Below, in pieces: positions 29,172 through 42,260 of a stretch of 64,000 bases of DNA. Position 1 is the stretch's first letter; each line of letters starts with the position of its first letter. A program made the position numbers and the translations under genes. The notes under the pieces are model-generated. The model was given only the letters and a program-made list of their open reading frames with translations. It was not told the origin of the DNA and ran no database searches. The DNA comes from Antedon mediterranea (taxonomy: Eukaryota; Echinodermata; Crinoidea; Comatulida; Antedonidae): the NCBI RefSeq assembly GCF_964355755.1, contig NC_092674.1:27640001-27704000 (forward strand), given 5' to 3'.

Positions 29172-29257
29172 TGTTAAATAAATTGAGAATGACAATTTAG
29201 AATCGTGCATTATTATATGTTCATTAATGCAATTAAGTTATTTTGTATTAATATTTA

Positions 29258-29351
29258 AAGCTCTACACTATCAAATTAGTTTGAAAAAAAAAGTGTGATG
29301 TGCCATCATGTCCATATATATATATATTTGACAGTGTAGACAAAGCTTAAG
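29258..29351. mobile_element. AAGCTCTG MITE, short copy
   Basis: TTAAAGCTCTACACTATCAA and CAGTGTAGACAAAGCTTAAG ends surround a reduced centre with an (AT)n run. Confidence 0.75.
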
Positions 29352-29764
29352 ACAAGTTATGTATATTGTATATATAAACAATTGTTTTATTAGTCAATGT
29401 GCGAGGATAAATATTTAATATTCAAAACTAAATTAATTGTTTCACCGATTTATTATATTCAACTTGACATAAAACAAAAACAAAGCTAATAGTATACTAA
29501 TGGATATTTGCATGAGAACTAGTACCTTAATTAAATACACTGATCTAAGCTCAAGTCAGAAGCCTGACCTTTGTCATTGACCTGGCTCTAGTCTCCAGCC
29601 AGACATCTTCATAAATTGGACATGATTCACTTAATTACTTTTGAATACCACCAAAGTTAGTACTGGAACGTTAATTTTATATGCGTCCAACAGCGAGAAA
29701 CTCGCCAATTACAGGATGGATAAACTATTATCGTGCTTATAAACTACGTCTCATTTGAGGTTTA

Positions 29765-29872
29765 GAGAGTGAGTGGAAAGAGTTGTGAGTTACAACACTA
29801 GCACAAGGTCAGGATTGAACCTTGAGATTGGAAGGCAAGGATGTTATTGTTAAGCACCAAGCTACAGCTCCA
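29765..29872 (-). repeat. tRNA-derived SINE-like repeat
   Basis: Minus strand: GGAGCTGTAGCTTGGTGCTT resembles an A box region and AAGGTTCAATCCTG a B box (one base short). No clean cloverleaf, so a SINE remnant is more likely than a tRNA gene. Confidence 0.5.
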
Positions 29873-30339
29873 TTTTTTATTCACAATCTGTGTTTATATG
29901 CATATTTCTTAAATACTATATAAAGTAAATTTATTGGTACATGATTGTTCAAAATTTGTTGGAACCACATCATAATATAAAGGGCTTTTTAACGATTGAA
30001 TTGAAAACATTTATAAATATTTTATTTCACCATATATCTTTTTAAATGTTAACTTATACATGATTATTGAATAGATTCACTATGAACACATAGACTAGAT
30101 GCTTTTGCATAGATGGGGACTTTAAATACATTCTTTTTAACAACAAACACATTTATTATCAAATACAGCATACACACATAAAGAAAATCCCAGAAAAATA
30201 AAATACAAAAATTGGAAGATTTACCAAACTAGGTAAAAGAAATAAATAGAATTTAAAAAATAATGGACCTACTGTTTAAAACCGTTTTATATTTCAGCAG
30301 CCAGTTAATTAACACCAAGTTAAATTAACAAATATAAGA

Positions 30340-30415
30340 AATGACACCAAGTTTGGTACCATGGTAGGAATTGAACCAAACCTTAGAGGCATGCTAAGTA
30401 CCAACCCACAGTACC
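30340..30415 (-). repeat. tRNA-derived SINE-like repeat
   Basis: Minus strand: GTGGGTTGGTACTTAGCATG (A-box-like) and a perfect B box GGTTCAATTCC. About 130 bp beyond the CWH43 stop codon, in its 3' flank. Confidence 0.45.
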
Positions 30416-30546
30416 ATTAGTGTAATTTTTATACTATTTTCATGCAATCAGGTTTGATAAATTATACTGTTTATTAATGCAAGGTGTCTTGAGAAATTCC
30501 AGTAACATAGGTACTCTTCTGAATATGTACGTGAAAATTGAGTGAC

Positions 30547-33500
30547 TTAAGGACTTTCTTGAGTGAAGTACTTTGGTGTGCCCATGTGATAACGATGATC
30601 GCTGCCTAAATGGTGTCCATTGTAGAAATTACCAAACCTTAAAAAAAATACAAAAAAAAAGTGTCAATGATCTCTAGTAGTCTTGACCTTTGTGTCGTTA
30701 ATTCAAATTATGGTAATTAATGTAACATTAACACCTTTATAATGGTTATTTCATAACATTTACATCTTTTGAAACATACAAATGTTTACTCATTAGAAAA
30801 TTAGATATAAAATCATGCATTTGCATTAGCCATTTAATGGCTAATGCAAATGCATGTTTTTATATCTAATTTAGGTTGAAATGTGAGAGATGTGACCCAT
30901 GCTACACAGTGTGCACTTAATTTTATTGTACTCTATTTATTCAGTGAGTCACTTCTACAACAAATTATCAAACTGAAGAATGTCCCAATGATCAGTTCTA
31001 CATAAAATGACAACCCCATCATTTTCTCTTTATCCGAATGTGACACATTTTCCAATAATCAAGAATGTGTTTAATAGCACTATATTTTTTGTCAATGAGT
31101 CACTTGGAAGCTTACCTTTGTGGAAAGTGGACAGACGGGTCAACCTTATTTTTGTCTATAACAACTACATTATTATCTTGTTGTGAATCTTTAGCCAGGA
31201 TGTTGAATTTAGCAAGCTGTGCTTCTGTGTCACTCAGCTCCCCATGCGATATCCTGGCATATCCAACTCTACACCAAGAATAAAAGGTAAAATTAAAGTC
31301 ACAATAGTCATCCATACAAACTGTATATTAACAAAATGTGTAGTTTTTTAATATTTCATGTATTTGAATAATGTATTTGTGGATACCTTTTCATCCTTTA
31401 AGCTCACACTATCAAACTTTATGTGACAAAAAATATGATGTGCCTATATATGGAAATGATGATGTCATACCACTACTATATTTGGGCATATCACTTCCAT
31501 ATTTGGGCATATCACTTCCATATTTGGGCATACCACTACATATAATGGAAATGATGATGTCACTAACATATTTGGGCACATCATACTTCTTTGTCACATA
31601 AAGTGTGATAGTGCAGACAGAGCTTTAGACTAATGTACGTGTGGGTACTTGGTTAAGTTTAAAGCTCTTTCTACACTATCAATCTAGTTAGACAGAAAAA
31701 GAGCGATGTGCCCAAATATGGTAGTGATATGACATCATCATGTCCATATATGGGCACATCACATTTTTTTGTCACATAAAGTTTGATAGTGTAGACAGAG
31801 CTTAAGACATGATATATCTCACCATGTTTATATAATTTTGTCAGACATAGAAGAAATTCTATACTGTCCAGTGATACAAGAAATTAAATTTTGTAATTGG
31901 TAAAGATGCCTTTACCAATTACAAAATTTTGCTATAAAAAATGTTAAAAATTATTAAGTTTTAAAAATAGCTGGAATACGTAAAACATTCTTTCACTTTC
32001 TTAACAAAAGTGATAACTTATCTATCAACAAAATCATTTTCCCACTTTTAATTTCCTCTATTGTTTTATGATAACAAATATAAATACAGGGATTACAATG
32101 CAGTTTTGTGATAATTTATTAAAATGTAATCATACCTTTTAAGACGATTATAAAATATATACTGGCAGAATCGGTCAACATCGGATGAGTCAATATCCTT
32201 TAGAAGAAAAAATGAATAAGATCACAGAAAGGTCAATTTAATATTTCTTATTAATTCATTACAGTGGCTAATTCTGAGAAGAAAGTTATTAGAATTTAAT
32301 TGAGGAGATATAGGGTGAAAAGAGAGCAGAATTACAAATGACAGACAGCTCATATTTTGGTATTGTATGCTTGTAAGTTGGAGTTCAAATATTTTCAACA
32401 TATCATCATCTTGAATGTGTGTGTACTTGTATCTACTTACTGTAAGTATTGTTTACAATGACTAACCAATCAAATGCAAGCGACCTTTCACCAGAAAACA
32501 TTTAGCAGGAAACAGGTGAAAATTTCTATATGCTAATTATACAAACTAATTTGCATAATACAGATTTTGCTGTAGACACAGCTTACAGTACATAGACTAT
32601 CACTCTGGATATTTGTATCAGTGTTTGTTACTGAAGAATTTTATTCATTAGAGACTGTAAAGTTGGAACTTAATTTGATCAAGTTGATTCTGTACATAAA
32701 GTAAATAATTAACATGGACCCCTACATGGGTTAGTGTGTGAAGGATATATCTACCAGTACCTATGAATGGATGGCCAGTACAAAAAGGATCTAATGTAAA
32801 TGTAAGTACTGTCATTTATATTTATGTAGTCTAGAGAAATGATGTTGCAGCAGGAATCTACCTGTATTTCTATGCTAGCATAAAAGGTACAGTAAGTAAA
32901 TCAGATGTTAGGGAACTTTTGATTTTTAATAACCTAGGACCAAGTTAGGCCGTATTAATTGATTGTTATCCAGACTACGGAGAATGTGCAGAGACGTATC
33001 GAGAGTATTCAGACGAACATCCTGCCTACCTTGAGTTTACCAATGTATCTTATGCGGTTGTAATCACGACTGTCTGGTTTTGAAACTATGTATCCCATAA
33101 AAACAATCGGACGATTACTGCAAGAAAAAATACATTATAAATTTATCTTTACTATTTAAACAATCCAATAGTTATATACTATAAACTTTCATTTACAGAC
33201 TATGGTACTATAATGCTAAAATATACTCTTAAAGGCTAATTTACATAGACGAGCGGTAATGTTAAGCGGAAAACTGCGTAGCTCGTCCCACGTAGAATCT
33301 GTATCTATCCTGAGTGATAAATGCCCGTCCGCTCCGTGTTGTGTGTAAATGGTCATATGGAATAACATTGATTCTATATTTTTATTACCGTTACCGCTTA
33401 TCTGTGTAAATTGGCCTTTAGTCATAAATGATAGTACAGTATATATAATCAGTTCTCCCATAATGATTGCTGGGTGTGCTTTTACAATACAACATGTATT

Positions 33501-36500
33501 CTAGTCCACTGTGTACTGTATATTATAAAGAGAATTATAAATTTGCACTATTGTGAAACCCGTTGATAAAAGCTCTATTATTATTATAAGCGACAATTAT
33601 TATTATTGATAACGCTAACAAATAAAATTAATGAGCTGTTGAAAAAGAAATTTATACTACACATAATTAGAATTTTATTCCGTAATCCTCAAGGTCAATG
33701 AGTTACTCTCAGAAAGGGTTATTACTAAGATGGGGATATGCTTATATTTTATGTTGAGGTAGGTTTATAATTAGGCCAATAATAGGGCTATAGTAATAAT
33801 AAAACATGCATTTAATCTCATACCTGGCTTTAGTAATATTAGCTAGATACTCGGCCTGTAGTTTGCGATCTTCGTCGTCTCTACTGTAATGTGAAAAAAA
33901 AAATTAATTTTAAAGTAAATTTTATAATTTTAAACAAGTTTGGTGCTTAATAACAAACATGCTTGTCCAACAACCTGGGTACAAATCTTTTTCTTGTCTC
34001 AAGTGTAAATTATATAACAATAATCTGCAAGCATTTATATTAATTTAATATTTCTATCAAGCATTTCACAATCAGGCATACAAAAAACATAAAGATTATG
34101 TAATGTATTAATAAAAACATTGCTTATTATTTACAATAATGTAAAACATAATCTTGCAAACAAATTATATAGCCATATAGAATTTCTTATTAACAAGTAT
34201 ATCCACTACATTCTCAATGCAAAATATATCAACTATATCAACAATACAACACGTTCTTAGTAGTACACAGAAGCGCAAAATATCGATAAATCTCACCTCA
34301 GTGAAAGTAATATATAGAATAAATAGAAAGGGAAAACAAAAATAGGAAAATTATATATCAAATATTGTAACAGTGGTTATATGTACAGATAACTATATAA
34401 GAATGCATACATAGTTTATAAATTTTAGTTTAATTTTAAAACCATAAAAGTAAAAGAATTAACAATATAATTCCCATGTAAAATCATTTACATAAAGTAC
34501 CATCCATATATATTGTATATTTAGAGCAAAATATGAATTTTTAACTTAAGTTAACGTATGCTATTTTCCATAATTATGAATATTAAAACTGTATATAAAT
34601 GAATAATTTGTATATTAACTGAGACAAGTATGAATATTTTCATACTTTTTATAAAATATTAAAACCATAAAAAATAGTAAGTATTTAAATTTATTTCTAA
34701 TGAATTATGTAAATGAAGAATATACATATATTAATTGTAAGTTATCCTTTTGATAATCAGAGCATGGTAAAACAGATGTATATCAAATAACGTGATGATA
34801 TTGAAACTGTATTGTCAAAATTCAGATTGGCTGATAACATAGCAGGTTCTGGCCATTTATACAGTGTACATAATATTCAAAAACAGTTATAGCAGTTTGC
34901 ATTAAGGTAAGTATTTACATTGTTTGTGGTGTTGCTTAAAAATGTTTTGGATATCTTTTATTTTAAAAGATTTTTAAATTTAATAACTTTTTCAATTCAA
35001 TAACATTTAATAATACAAGAATAATAAACAATAAGAAACAGTAATTTTTTAAACCAATTAAGGACAATTTTATGGCCCTGGTACTTAGTGTGTGATGCAT
35101 ACAAGGATCTCACTTAATACAAGGAGATAATAATTTTGTATGTAAATAACAATACATCACACTTAAAAAGCATTATTGAGTTAAAATAATTAATCATAAA
35201 ATATGACACAAAAAAAATGTTGTGAATTTTTCTAAATAACCAGAGGAATAAAGGAAAAAATAAATAAAATAAAAAATGATGACATTATAGTTGTGTAATA
35301 ATTCATTTTAAGTTCATTTCGAGTTTGTATGTGTTTCCTTTTAATCTCCATCGACCTATTTTCTGATTCTTAATGATAAATTAATGACTTTTTGATGATG
35401 AATAATTAAATAATATATTTGAATTTGAAGTATGTGTGAATACCTTCCTGTGAATTTGATGTACATTAAAGTAGATCATTATAAATGTGTCAGGAATGTC
35501 AGTGTTTATAAGTTAATTATAATAAGTCTGTTCCAATATGATGTTCACACATAGTGTTATCAGTATACAAAATAAGCATTTAGGAAATCTGTTTTAGTCA
35601 TTGTAGAAATTCTTGTAAAATTAATATTGCCAATGAGATAACTTTATGAAACGTAATAGAGATAAGAAGTAGAGTCAATTGTCCTAAATCCGAACTAAGT
35701 CTGAAACTTTCCCAAAACGGAAACCAGACTGTATTAAAATTTAAAAACAAGCAAAATTTTTAAAATTGCGCAAGTTTAGAGAAACATTTTGACATTTTTC
35801 TCGCAATACGCCAGTTTCCTTTAACAAACATAAAATAAGACAATCTTCAAATTAAAATTAAATTTATTGTTATCTTAGTTATAGTATCAATAGTGCAGTA
35901 TAAATATCTTAGTATCAATAGTGCAGTATAAATATCTTAGTATAAAAAACGCAGTATAAATATCTTAGTATCAATAGCGCAGTATAAATATCTTAGTATC
36001 GATAGCGCAGTATAAATATTGTAGTATCAATAGTGTAGTATAAATATTATAGTATCGATAGCGCAGTATAAATATTATAGTATCGATAGCGCAGTATAAA
36101 TATCTTAGTATCAATAGCGCAGTATAAATATCTTAGTATCAATAGCGCAGTATAAATATCTTAGTATCAATAGCGCAGTATAAATATCTTAGTATCAATA
36201 GCGCAGTATAAATATCTTAGTATCAAAAGCGCAGTATAAATATCTTAGTATCAATAGTGCAGTATAAATATCTTAGTATCAATAGTGCAGTATAAATATC
36301 CTAGTATCAATAGCGCAGTACAAATAGACAATACAAATATCAAAATATTCAAAAAACATCCCCAAGATGATCGCAGTATACAAATGAGATAAATGCAAAT
36401 ACATAATTGAGTGAATTAGAACAAATCTATATTTGCTACTGTGTATACATACCCTTCATTTCCCATGTGACCTGTGACAACGTCTACGAGCGTGCCCGAG

Positions 36501-39500
36501 ATGTTGAGTGTTGCGCTTATGGCAGGTGCCAATTCCCCGTTGGGTGAGGGCAGTAAGTGGTGCGTTGAATTTACGATGCGATACTTAGACAGCAGGAGAT
36601 TTCTAGACATGGTGCAAAGAGGAAATAATTGGGAAATTATTATTATTTCAATAGGTTGAAAAATTAATGTGATATGTTATAATATGCTTTTGGAACTAAG
36701 TTTGATGTTATTTATTTAATAGTCACACAGTAGCTATCTTTAATCTCTAGTTAGTTTCATAAACTTAGCAGTTAACAGCTATCCATAAATAACAGAACCT
36801 CCTATATTGTATATAATAGAACACACCAACTAAATTAAAATTGTTTGATTTTATTCATAGACCAAAAAAAAATATAATATAAGGTATTAAGAAGTTTTAA
36901 TAATTATAAATATTAATATCCATATAGAACCTTCTTAAAGCTCTGTCCACACTATCAGAATTTATGTGAAAATGTGATGTGCCCATATGGATATGATGAT
37001 GTCATATCACTACCGTATTTAAGCATATCACTACCATTTGGGCACATCAAACTTTTTTGTCCAACTAGTTTAATAGGGTAGAGAGAGCAAACATGTATAT
37101 ACCAATGTTAGATTTTATTCATTAGACCAACAATAAAATATTAATAATGTGTATGAATTTTAATAAAATTACTATCCATATAGTAATCAAGGTCAACTTT
37201 GAATTAACGCTTTTTGTTAAATTTAATTACAACAAGATCAAAGCCATACATTGTGAAAACAAAGGACTTTGTGAAAGGGGATAATCACTATTTATTCATT
37301 AAGCAGGGCTTGACCTTTTTCTAACGAGCTTCGCTGATCAACTAATCAAAATTAATGAAAATACCTCTATAGTTCACGCGCTGTGGATTACCAATCAATA
37401 ATTTATTATTAATTTTTTGTAATTACTAAGTAAAAATCAATAATTCTTATAATGAAATTGTTAGGTAGTGAATGACAATTTGTGAAATGATATCTATCAA
37501 TAGATTAAATAGCATTATTTTTTCAAAATATTTTTTATGAAGTCTATTCAATATGATAGAATAAAAGAATGCAATAAAACACATTTATCACAATGGGATT
37601 ATAATATCTGTAATGATTGCAAGTAATTTAATCAGTTTAATTTCTATATTTTAATACAACATATTCCTGTAGAGAAATAAGAAATGTATTTTACTATAGC
37701 TGTCTGAAACCAAGTATTTATTATGTATTAGAAATGTTTTATATCCCTAGGAATACTCTTTATATATAGAATCAAAAGATGTAACCTTACCCCCAAGTGT
37801 GGTCCTTAGTAGATGGCCCAAAATCGTGATACATATGTAGTTTTTCAGATAGGTACATCGCTATGTCATTGTTGCCTAGGAACGGCCTTGATGCATCACT
37901 CTCAAGCACTGTTATCACATCAGCATCTAAGGTCATTTTTTGGGAAATTAATAAAAAACAAATAAAATGTGTTATCACTAGCCATATCACCATTCACAGT
38001 TAGGCTAAGGGAAACACCCTTAAAATCTTCTATCTATTAGTTAATACAATTTAATAGAAATACCTAAATAATTATTAAGTGAAAAACTTAATACTTAAAG
38101 GAAATATCTCACTTAAGTGTGATTGGTGAATACGGCCACTGGTTGTTAGTATGTTACTTCAAAGTATTTAAATAGAATCTAAAATATTACCTGTTTCATT
38201 AAGAAGTTTTGCAACTCTCTCAAAGCTAGGCTTGCCCTCATTGTCATACATAAAATGTGCCGTAAATATCAGTGTAGAAAACTCATTTGGATTAGCCTTA
38301 TTACTGGCAGGACTTCTAATATTCTGTCCCCGGTACGCATAACCACCAATACCAATGAATAGTAAAAACATTAACACTATATTAAAAGAAAAAAAACATA
38401 CTGTTTATAGTACAAATAACGTAGAATGCCTTATTTCAGTATATTTATTAGTTAAACATGTGGGCCTACAAGAATGGTTTTACAAGACTTCCATGGGGTG
38501 TCTGATTCTAAGCTCTGTCTACACTATCAAACTAGTTTGACAAATAAAATGCGATGTGCCCAAATAATAAATATGGTAGTGATATGACATCATCATGTCC
38601 ATGGGCACATCACATTTATTTGTCACATAAAGTTTGATAGTGTAGACAGAGCCTTTAGAAGAGTGACTTCTTAATAGACTTACACAGCTTGACATCAGCG
38701 TGTACCGATATTGGTCCAGTTCCGTCCAGATTGCGGAAAGCCATGTGCTTACTTGTGAATTTGGTAATGTCACGACCTTTACCAAGTAATAAAGCAAATC
38801 CAATATACAGTATTATGAATAAAAGGAGGTAGAATGTCCCTTCCCTGAAAAGAAAATCAAAATAGTTGATTGTTTAGAAAATAATAATAATTGAATAAGT
38901 AAATGTATTATTACTTTCTCAAAAACCGGATTTTGAAAATACAAAAATATTAGACAAAGAACAACAATACTTATCAAGAAAAATAAACGAAGCCATTTGG
39001 ATAAGAAAAACGAATATGAACATCAACAGAGACCAGGGAGGACATGAACTGAGCCACATCTACGATGAATTAATAAAAAGGGACACCCGAGCATCTAAAG
39101 GGGGACACCAGCAGAAAGCTGAACATCAGACGAGAGGTGGCGCAATTCACCGAACTATGACGAATGACAGAACATCATGTCAACGTCATTTGCGTGAACA
39201 AGGCTACTGAAAGTAGCTGAAACGTAGCAAGTAAGTACTTGTCAACTGGTTTAACTAAAAGTTAACCTTTATTTATGTATCATTACTGTTCCTCAAGCTT
39301 AACTGGAACCTAGGAAATTCGGATTAGGCCTTCCATGGACCCACAGCCGCCCAGCAGTAATAATAATCCTCAGCTTATTTCACTTGGAGCTACTCCATTT
39401 TGGATTATCATTCATTTTAAAATCACTAACCTGGTTATCCAACCACCAGGAACAAAATTATAAGCTACTGTCCAGACACAGAAGAGCATTTCAATGAGAT

Positions 39501-41910
39501 AAATACCCATCGCAAATGTTAGAGTCTTGACCGGTGGACAACTAGTCAGTCGGTCACTTATCTCTGGCCAGATTGACATGGTGTAAAGTGCAGAAAGAAG
39601 ACCGAACGCAAATGCGGTGTAAGCATCAAAGTAATACATAGCGATGATGCAATGGCCGCCAATAAACCACGTCCAAAGAAAGTGAGTAGCTAGGCCAGCT
39701 TTGGAGGCGATCATTAGTCCTGTCACAAGTTCAATAAACACTCCACAACTGAAAATATATAAAAAGTATTTATCTATACAGCATGGCTAACCTTTGTAAA
39801 ATTGTAATCTACGAGTGCTGAGGTATATTTGGAGGGATGAGAAAAGCACCTTATCCATGGGAAGCATGAAATAAAGTACACCAATAGGCTTTCATTTCAA
39901 TCTTAATATTTTTTTGGGACTTAAAGATATTGGCCCCTTGAAACAATAATGTTGTACATTTTTGTTGTTGAATATGCCAATTTAATGTCAAATAATGGTT
40001 ATTCACTTTGACCAAAAATTAAATGGAAAAAAAACCCAATTATTTACCTTAAAAAACTGTAGCTTAAAGAAATTGAACCGTTTACTTTTTATAACAAACT
40101 TTTTTTCCATGAAAGATTAGCTTTATTAATCTGCAAAATGATCTATTCAATGTCTTTATGTAACCTTTTGATATTTTATTATTCAAGTCATTTTTGCCAT
40201 ACCTAAATGGGTAAGGGCTAGGCCCAGTATAAGGATATCCCTTTCCAATCCAGCGACACAACACAGCCACATCACCAAATAAACAATGAGTAATGAATAA
40301 CAGGCTCCCGAAACCTGCGGCTATCTTCTTCCAATGAGTGTTGACCTTTGTGTTAGGCTTAGCTTCAGGCAGTGGAAACTCAACTACAAAAGTAATTATA
40401 TTAATTCGGTTTACTTTTAAAAGCTTCATATATTTAATTTTTATTAAAGATAGTCTTTCAAACAATTGATTTTTAAAATGTTAGTCAACACTATATGGCA
40501 ATATATGCAGCTTTGTTATACTGTAGTAGTATAACATTTCATTGTACAAATTTTCCTTTTTTTAAGTCATGGGCCATTTTTGGTTTATCCAGGTAAGTGG
40601 GCAAATATATTGACCTATAGATCTTACCTGCTATGTACCTATCGATTACAGCAATAACACCAAGAGCAATGACAACGTTATTTGACGTAACATTGCTCCA
40701 GGCTGGCGTGATCGAAATGAACCATACTCTTGATGCTAAAAGTGCTATAAAGCCCAACAGATGGCCCCATAAAGACATACATCTGGTGAAATAATAAACA
40801 TTCAATGAATAAAATTTTGTTTATAATATATGCACAACAGACGGTAAAGAATAAATTTACATTTTTTTAATGAAACTATTGTTTTTCTTGTTGAAGTTCC
40901 ATACCTTTGATAAGCAGACATTAAATTTACATGTTTTTTTTAAACAAATATTCTGAAACTTTGTTTTCGTTTCTTTGACGTTCCATACCTTTGATAAGCA
41001 GATTTGTGCCACCACGTTGCCAACAACAACAAAATCGCAAAGAAATTACCACCAGCTAGAATCTGTAGTCGCAGCAACGTTGTTGGCGCCTGAAATGAGG
41101 CAACAGACGCTACACATAATAATCGCAGGATTAAAATTCCTGATTTACTTTGAATGGCATTTAGGAAGCGCGTTGAAATGCAGAGTAGAGGGCTGAACCA
41201 GACGAGTGCGTAGGCTTCGTATCCTGATATTTCCAACTGGTTGAGGGGGTAAAACCATACCATAGGTGCTAGTGCATGAAATATGGACCAAAACACATAT
41301 CCTGAAATATTAAACAAATGACATATTAGATGAAAAAATCATAACAAACATTAATTATAAAAAAAAAAAAATTAAACAAATCCATAGTAGGAAAGCTGTC
41401 GACTGTGCCGATGGAAAACAACCAATTACATGCATGGTTAACCTCCATGCGGATAGAAAATTAATAAATTACACGCATGATTGACCACAATGGAAAAATA
41501 TTGTAATGTAATAAATGGTAAATTCGGTTCATCTATATTACATTAATAATTGATAATATCATAGGCCTACTCATAAGATATATTTTTGTATAATTAATCA
41601 ATAAAAGAAATCTAGGCCTATAACCAGCAGGCTGAACTGGAAGGCAAGTGATTTTGAGCTGGTGGGACTGGGTGTGTGTCGCCTGTCTGTGTCACTGTGA
41701 CACACACAATCGACGCTTACCGATCACAGCCTCAGAAATCAAAGGCCTTATATAGCTTCTTGGGTGCCCGTACACCTCTATTTCTTCTTCCTCCTCCTCT
41801 TCTTCTTGTTGTTGTTCAGGTGTTACCTCATCGGGAATCTTTTGATCTTCTTTAGTATCTTCTTCTTTAGTTTTTGTTTCTTTCTCGTTTTTCTTTGTGC
41901 GAGCTGCCAT
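30547..41910 (-). CDS. CWH43: CWH43 / PGAP2-interacting protein, 14 exons, 747 aa
   Basis: ER/Golgi multi-pass protein of GPI-anchor lipid remodelling (yeast Cwh43 puts ceramide on GPI anchors). Exons in coding order: 41910-41721, 41301-40989, 40782-40628, 40383-40203, 39748-39431, 38844-38684, 38376-38191, 37926-37791, 36602-36453, 33883-33824, 33117-33030, 32197-32136, 31268-31116, 30637-30547 (stop TAA); all phases match. Residues 1-60 are charged with an eight-Glu run. Then a multi-span FRAG1/PGAP2-like membrane region ([37 protein letters not shown]). The C-terminal endonuclease/exonuclease/phosphatase-fold half has [56 protein letters not shown] and ends [13 protein letters not shown]. 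It aligns along its length with human CWH43 (~699 aa). A polyA signal on this strand lies near 30470-30475. A 12-kb repeat element ends 97 bp upstream of the ATG. Confidence 0.95.
30798..30872. repeat. 75-bp near-perfect palindrome with paired ATGCAAAT motifs, CWH43 intron 13
   Basis: AAATTAGATATA ... ATGCATTTGCATTAGCCAT, a TTA loop, then the complementary ATGGCTAATGCAAATGCAT ... TATATCTAATTT. The stem is about 35 bp with one small bulge. The two ATGCAAAT octamers match the POU-factor site consensus, but no function is shown. Confidence 0.8.
31398..31629. mobile_element. AAGCTCTG MITE, expanded copy, CWH43 intron 13
   Basis: Left end TTAAGCTCACACTATCAAAC, right end GATAGTGCAGACAGAGCTTT. The centre holds three or four CCATATTTGGGCATATCACT units, making it longer than the usual ~145 bp. 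Confidence 0.8.
31658..31806. mobile_element. AAGCTCTG MITE, CWH43 intron 12 side
   Basis: TTTAAAGCTCTTTCTACACTA and GATAGTGTAGACAGAGCTTA ends; typical centre GATATGACATCATCATGTCC. Lies 29 bp from the preceding copy. Confidence 0.88.
31886..31929. repeat. 44-bp palindrome in CWH43 intron 12
   Basis: AAATTTTGTAATTGGTAAA pairs with TTTACCAATTACAAAATTT across a six-base loop. No function evident. Confidence 0.75.
33229..33422. mobile_element. MITE with ends AAAGGCYAATTTACA, CWH43 intron 10
   Basis: AAAGGCTAATTTACATAGACG at the left; at the right GTGTAAATTGGCCTTTA. Contains GCTCGTCCCACGTAGAATCT, also seen (diverged) at 61970-62030 and 15490-15510. Confidence 0.75.
33900..35870. other. AT-rich part of CWH43 intron 9
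   Basis: The 2.57-kb intron 36452-33884 is extremely AT-rich here. I see no coding segment, RNA gene or recognisable repeat in this part. Confidence 0.5.
35879..36325. repeat. 28-bp minisatellite, ~16 units, CWH43 intron 9
   Basis: Unit AGTATCAATAGCGCAGTATA AATATCTT, with variants (AATAGTG, GATAGCG, ATTATAG). Every unit contains TATAAATA. The array ends about 130 bp from exon 9. Confidence 0.92.
36936..37089. mobile_element. AAGCTCTG MITE, CWH43 intron 8
   Basis: TTAAAGCTCTGTCCACACTAT at the left; the right end is degenerate (AATAGGGTAGAGAGAGC). Centre in inverted orientation. Confidence 0.78.
38509..38657. mobile_element. AAGCTCTG MITE, CWH43 intron 6
   Basis: TAAGCTCTGTCTACACTATC and GATAGTGTAGACAGAGCCTT ends with a typical centre. 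Its edge lies only about 26 bp from the donor of exon 6. Confidence 0.88.
39930..40060 (-). repeat. Interspersed repeat fragment, CWH43 intron 4
   Basis: In reverse orientation shares TCAAAGTG-type and GGGTTTTTTTTCC sequence with 21055-21330 and 59455-59760. Fragmentary. Confidence 0.45.
40896..40918 (-). repeat. Copy of the CWH43 exon 2 splice donor
   Basis: The 23 bases at 40896-40918 are identical to 40980-41002, which span the end of exon 2 and its GT donor. The duplicate lies 84 bp into the intron and keeps an intact donor-like TCAAAGGTATGG on the minus strand. Confidence 0.85.
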
Positions 41911-42006
41911 CTTGTATCTAACGCCCTCGTGTGAAATGAAAACAAACTGTATAAATTAGTCTTGGAGGAACCAGACACCGATAATCGATAAAAGTACGGA
42001 ACTCTT
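41911..42006 (-). promoter_or_regulatory. CWH43: Short CWH43 5' flank between the start codon and the 12-kb element
   Basis: Only 96 bp separate the ATG from the inserted element, so the 5' UTR and any promoter are either within this segment or inside the element's left end. No TATA box is recognised. The last bases (41999-42006) are the left target duplication GAACTCTT. Confidence 0.4.
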
Positions 42007-42260
42007 GAGCTATATTGTGTAGTCGTTTTTTGATAACTGAGAACTATCAGTGTGTATCATCCTCGTACATAATTGTTTCTTAGTTGTAATAAAGATCACA
42101 TTATTATAACATCTAGCATGTTATTATAATATATAAATTTATAGGTATCAATACTAATATTTTTATTTTCAAAAAAATTCGATAAGTAATTTAATAACAC
42201 TAAAACAACATTCTTAATATAACAAATGATATGCAGTACTACTAAATCAATGTCTAATTG

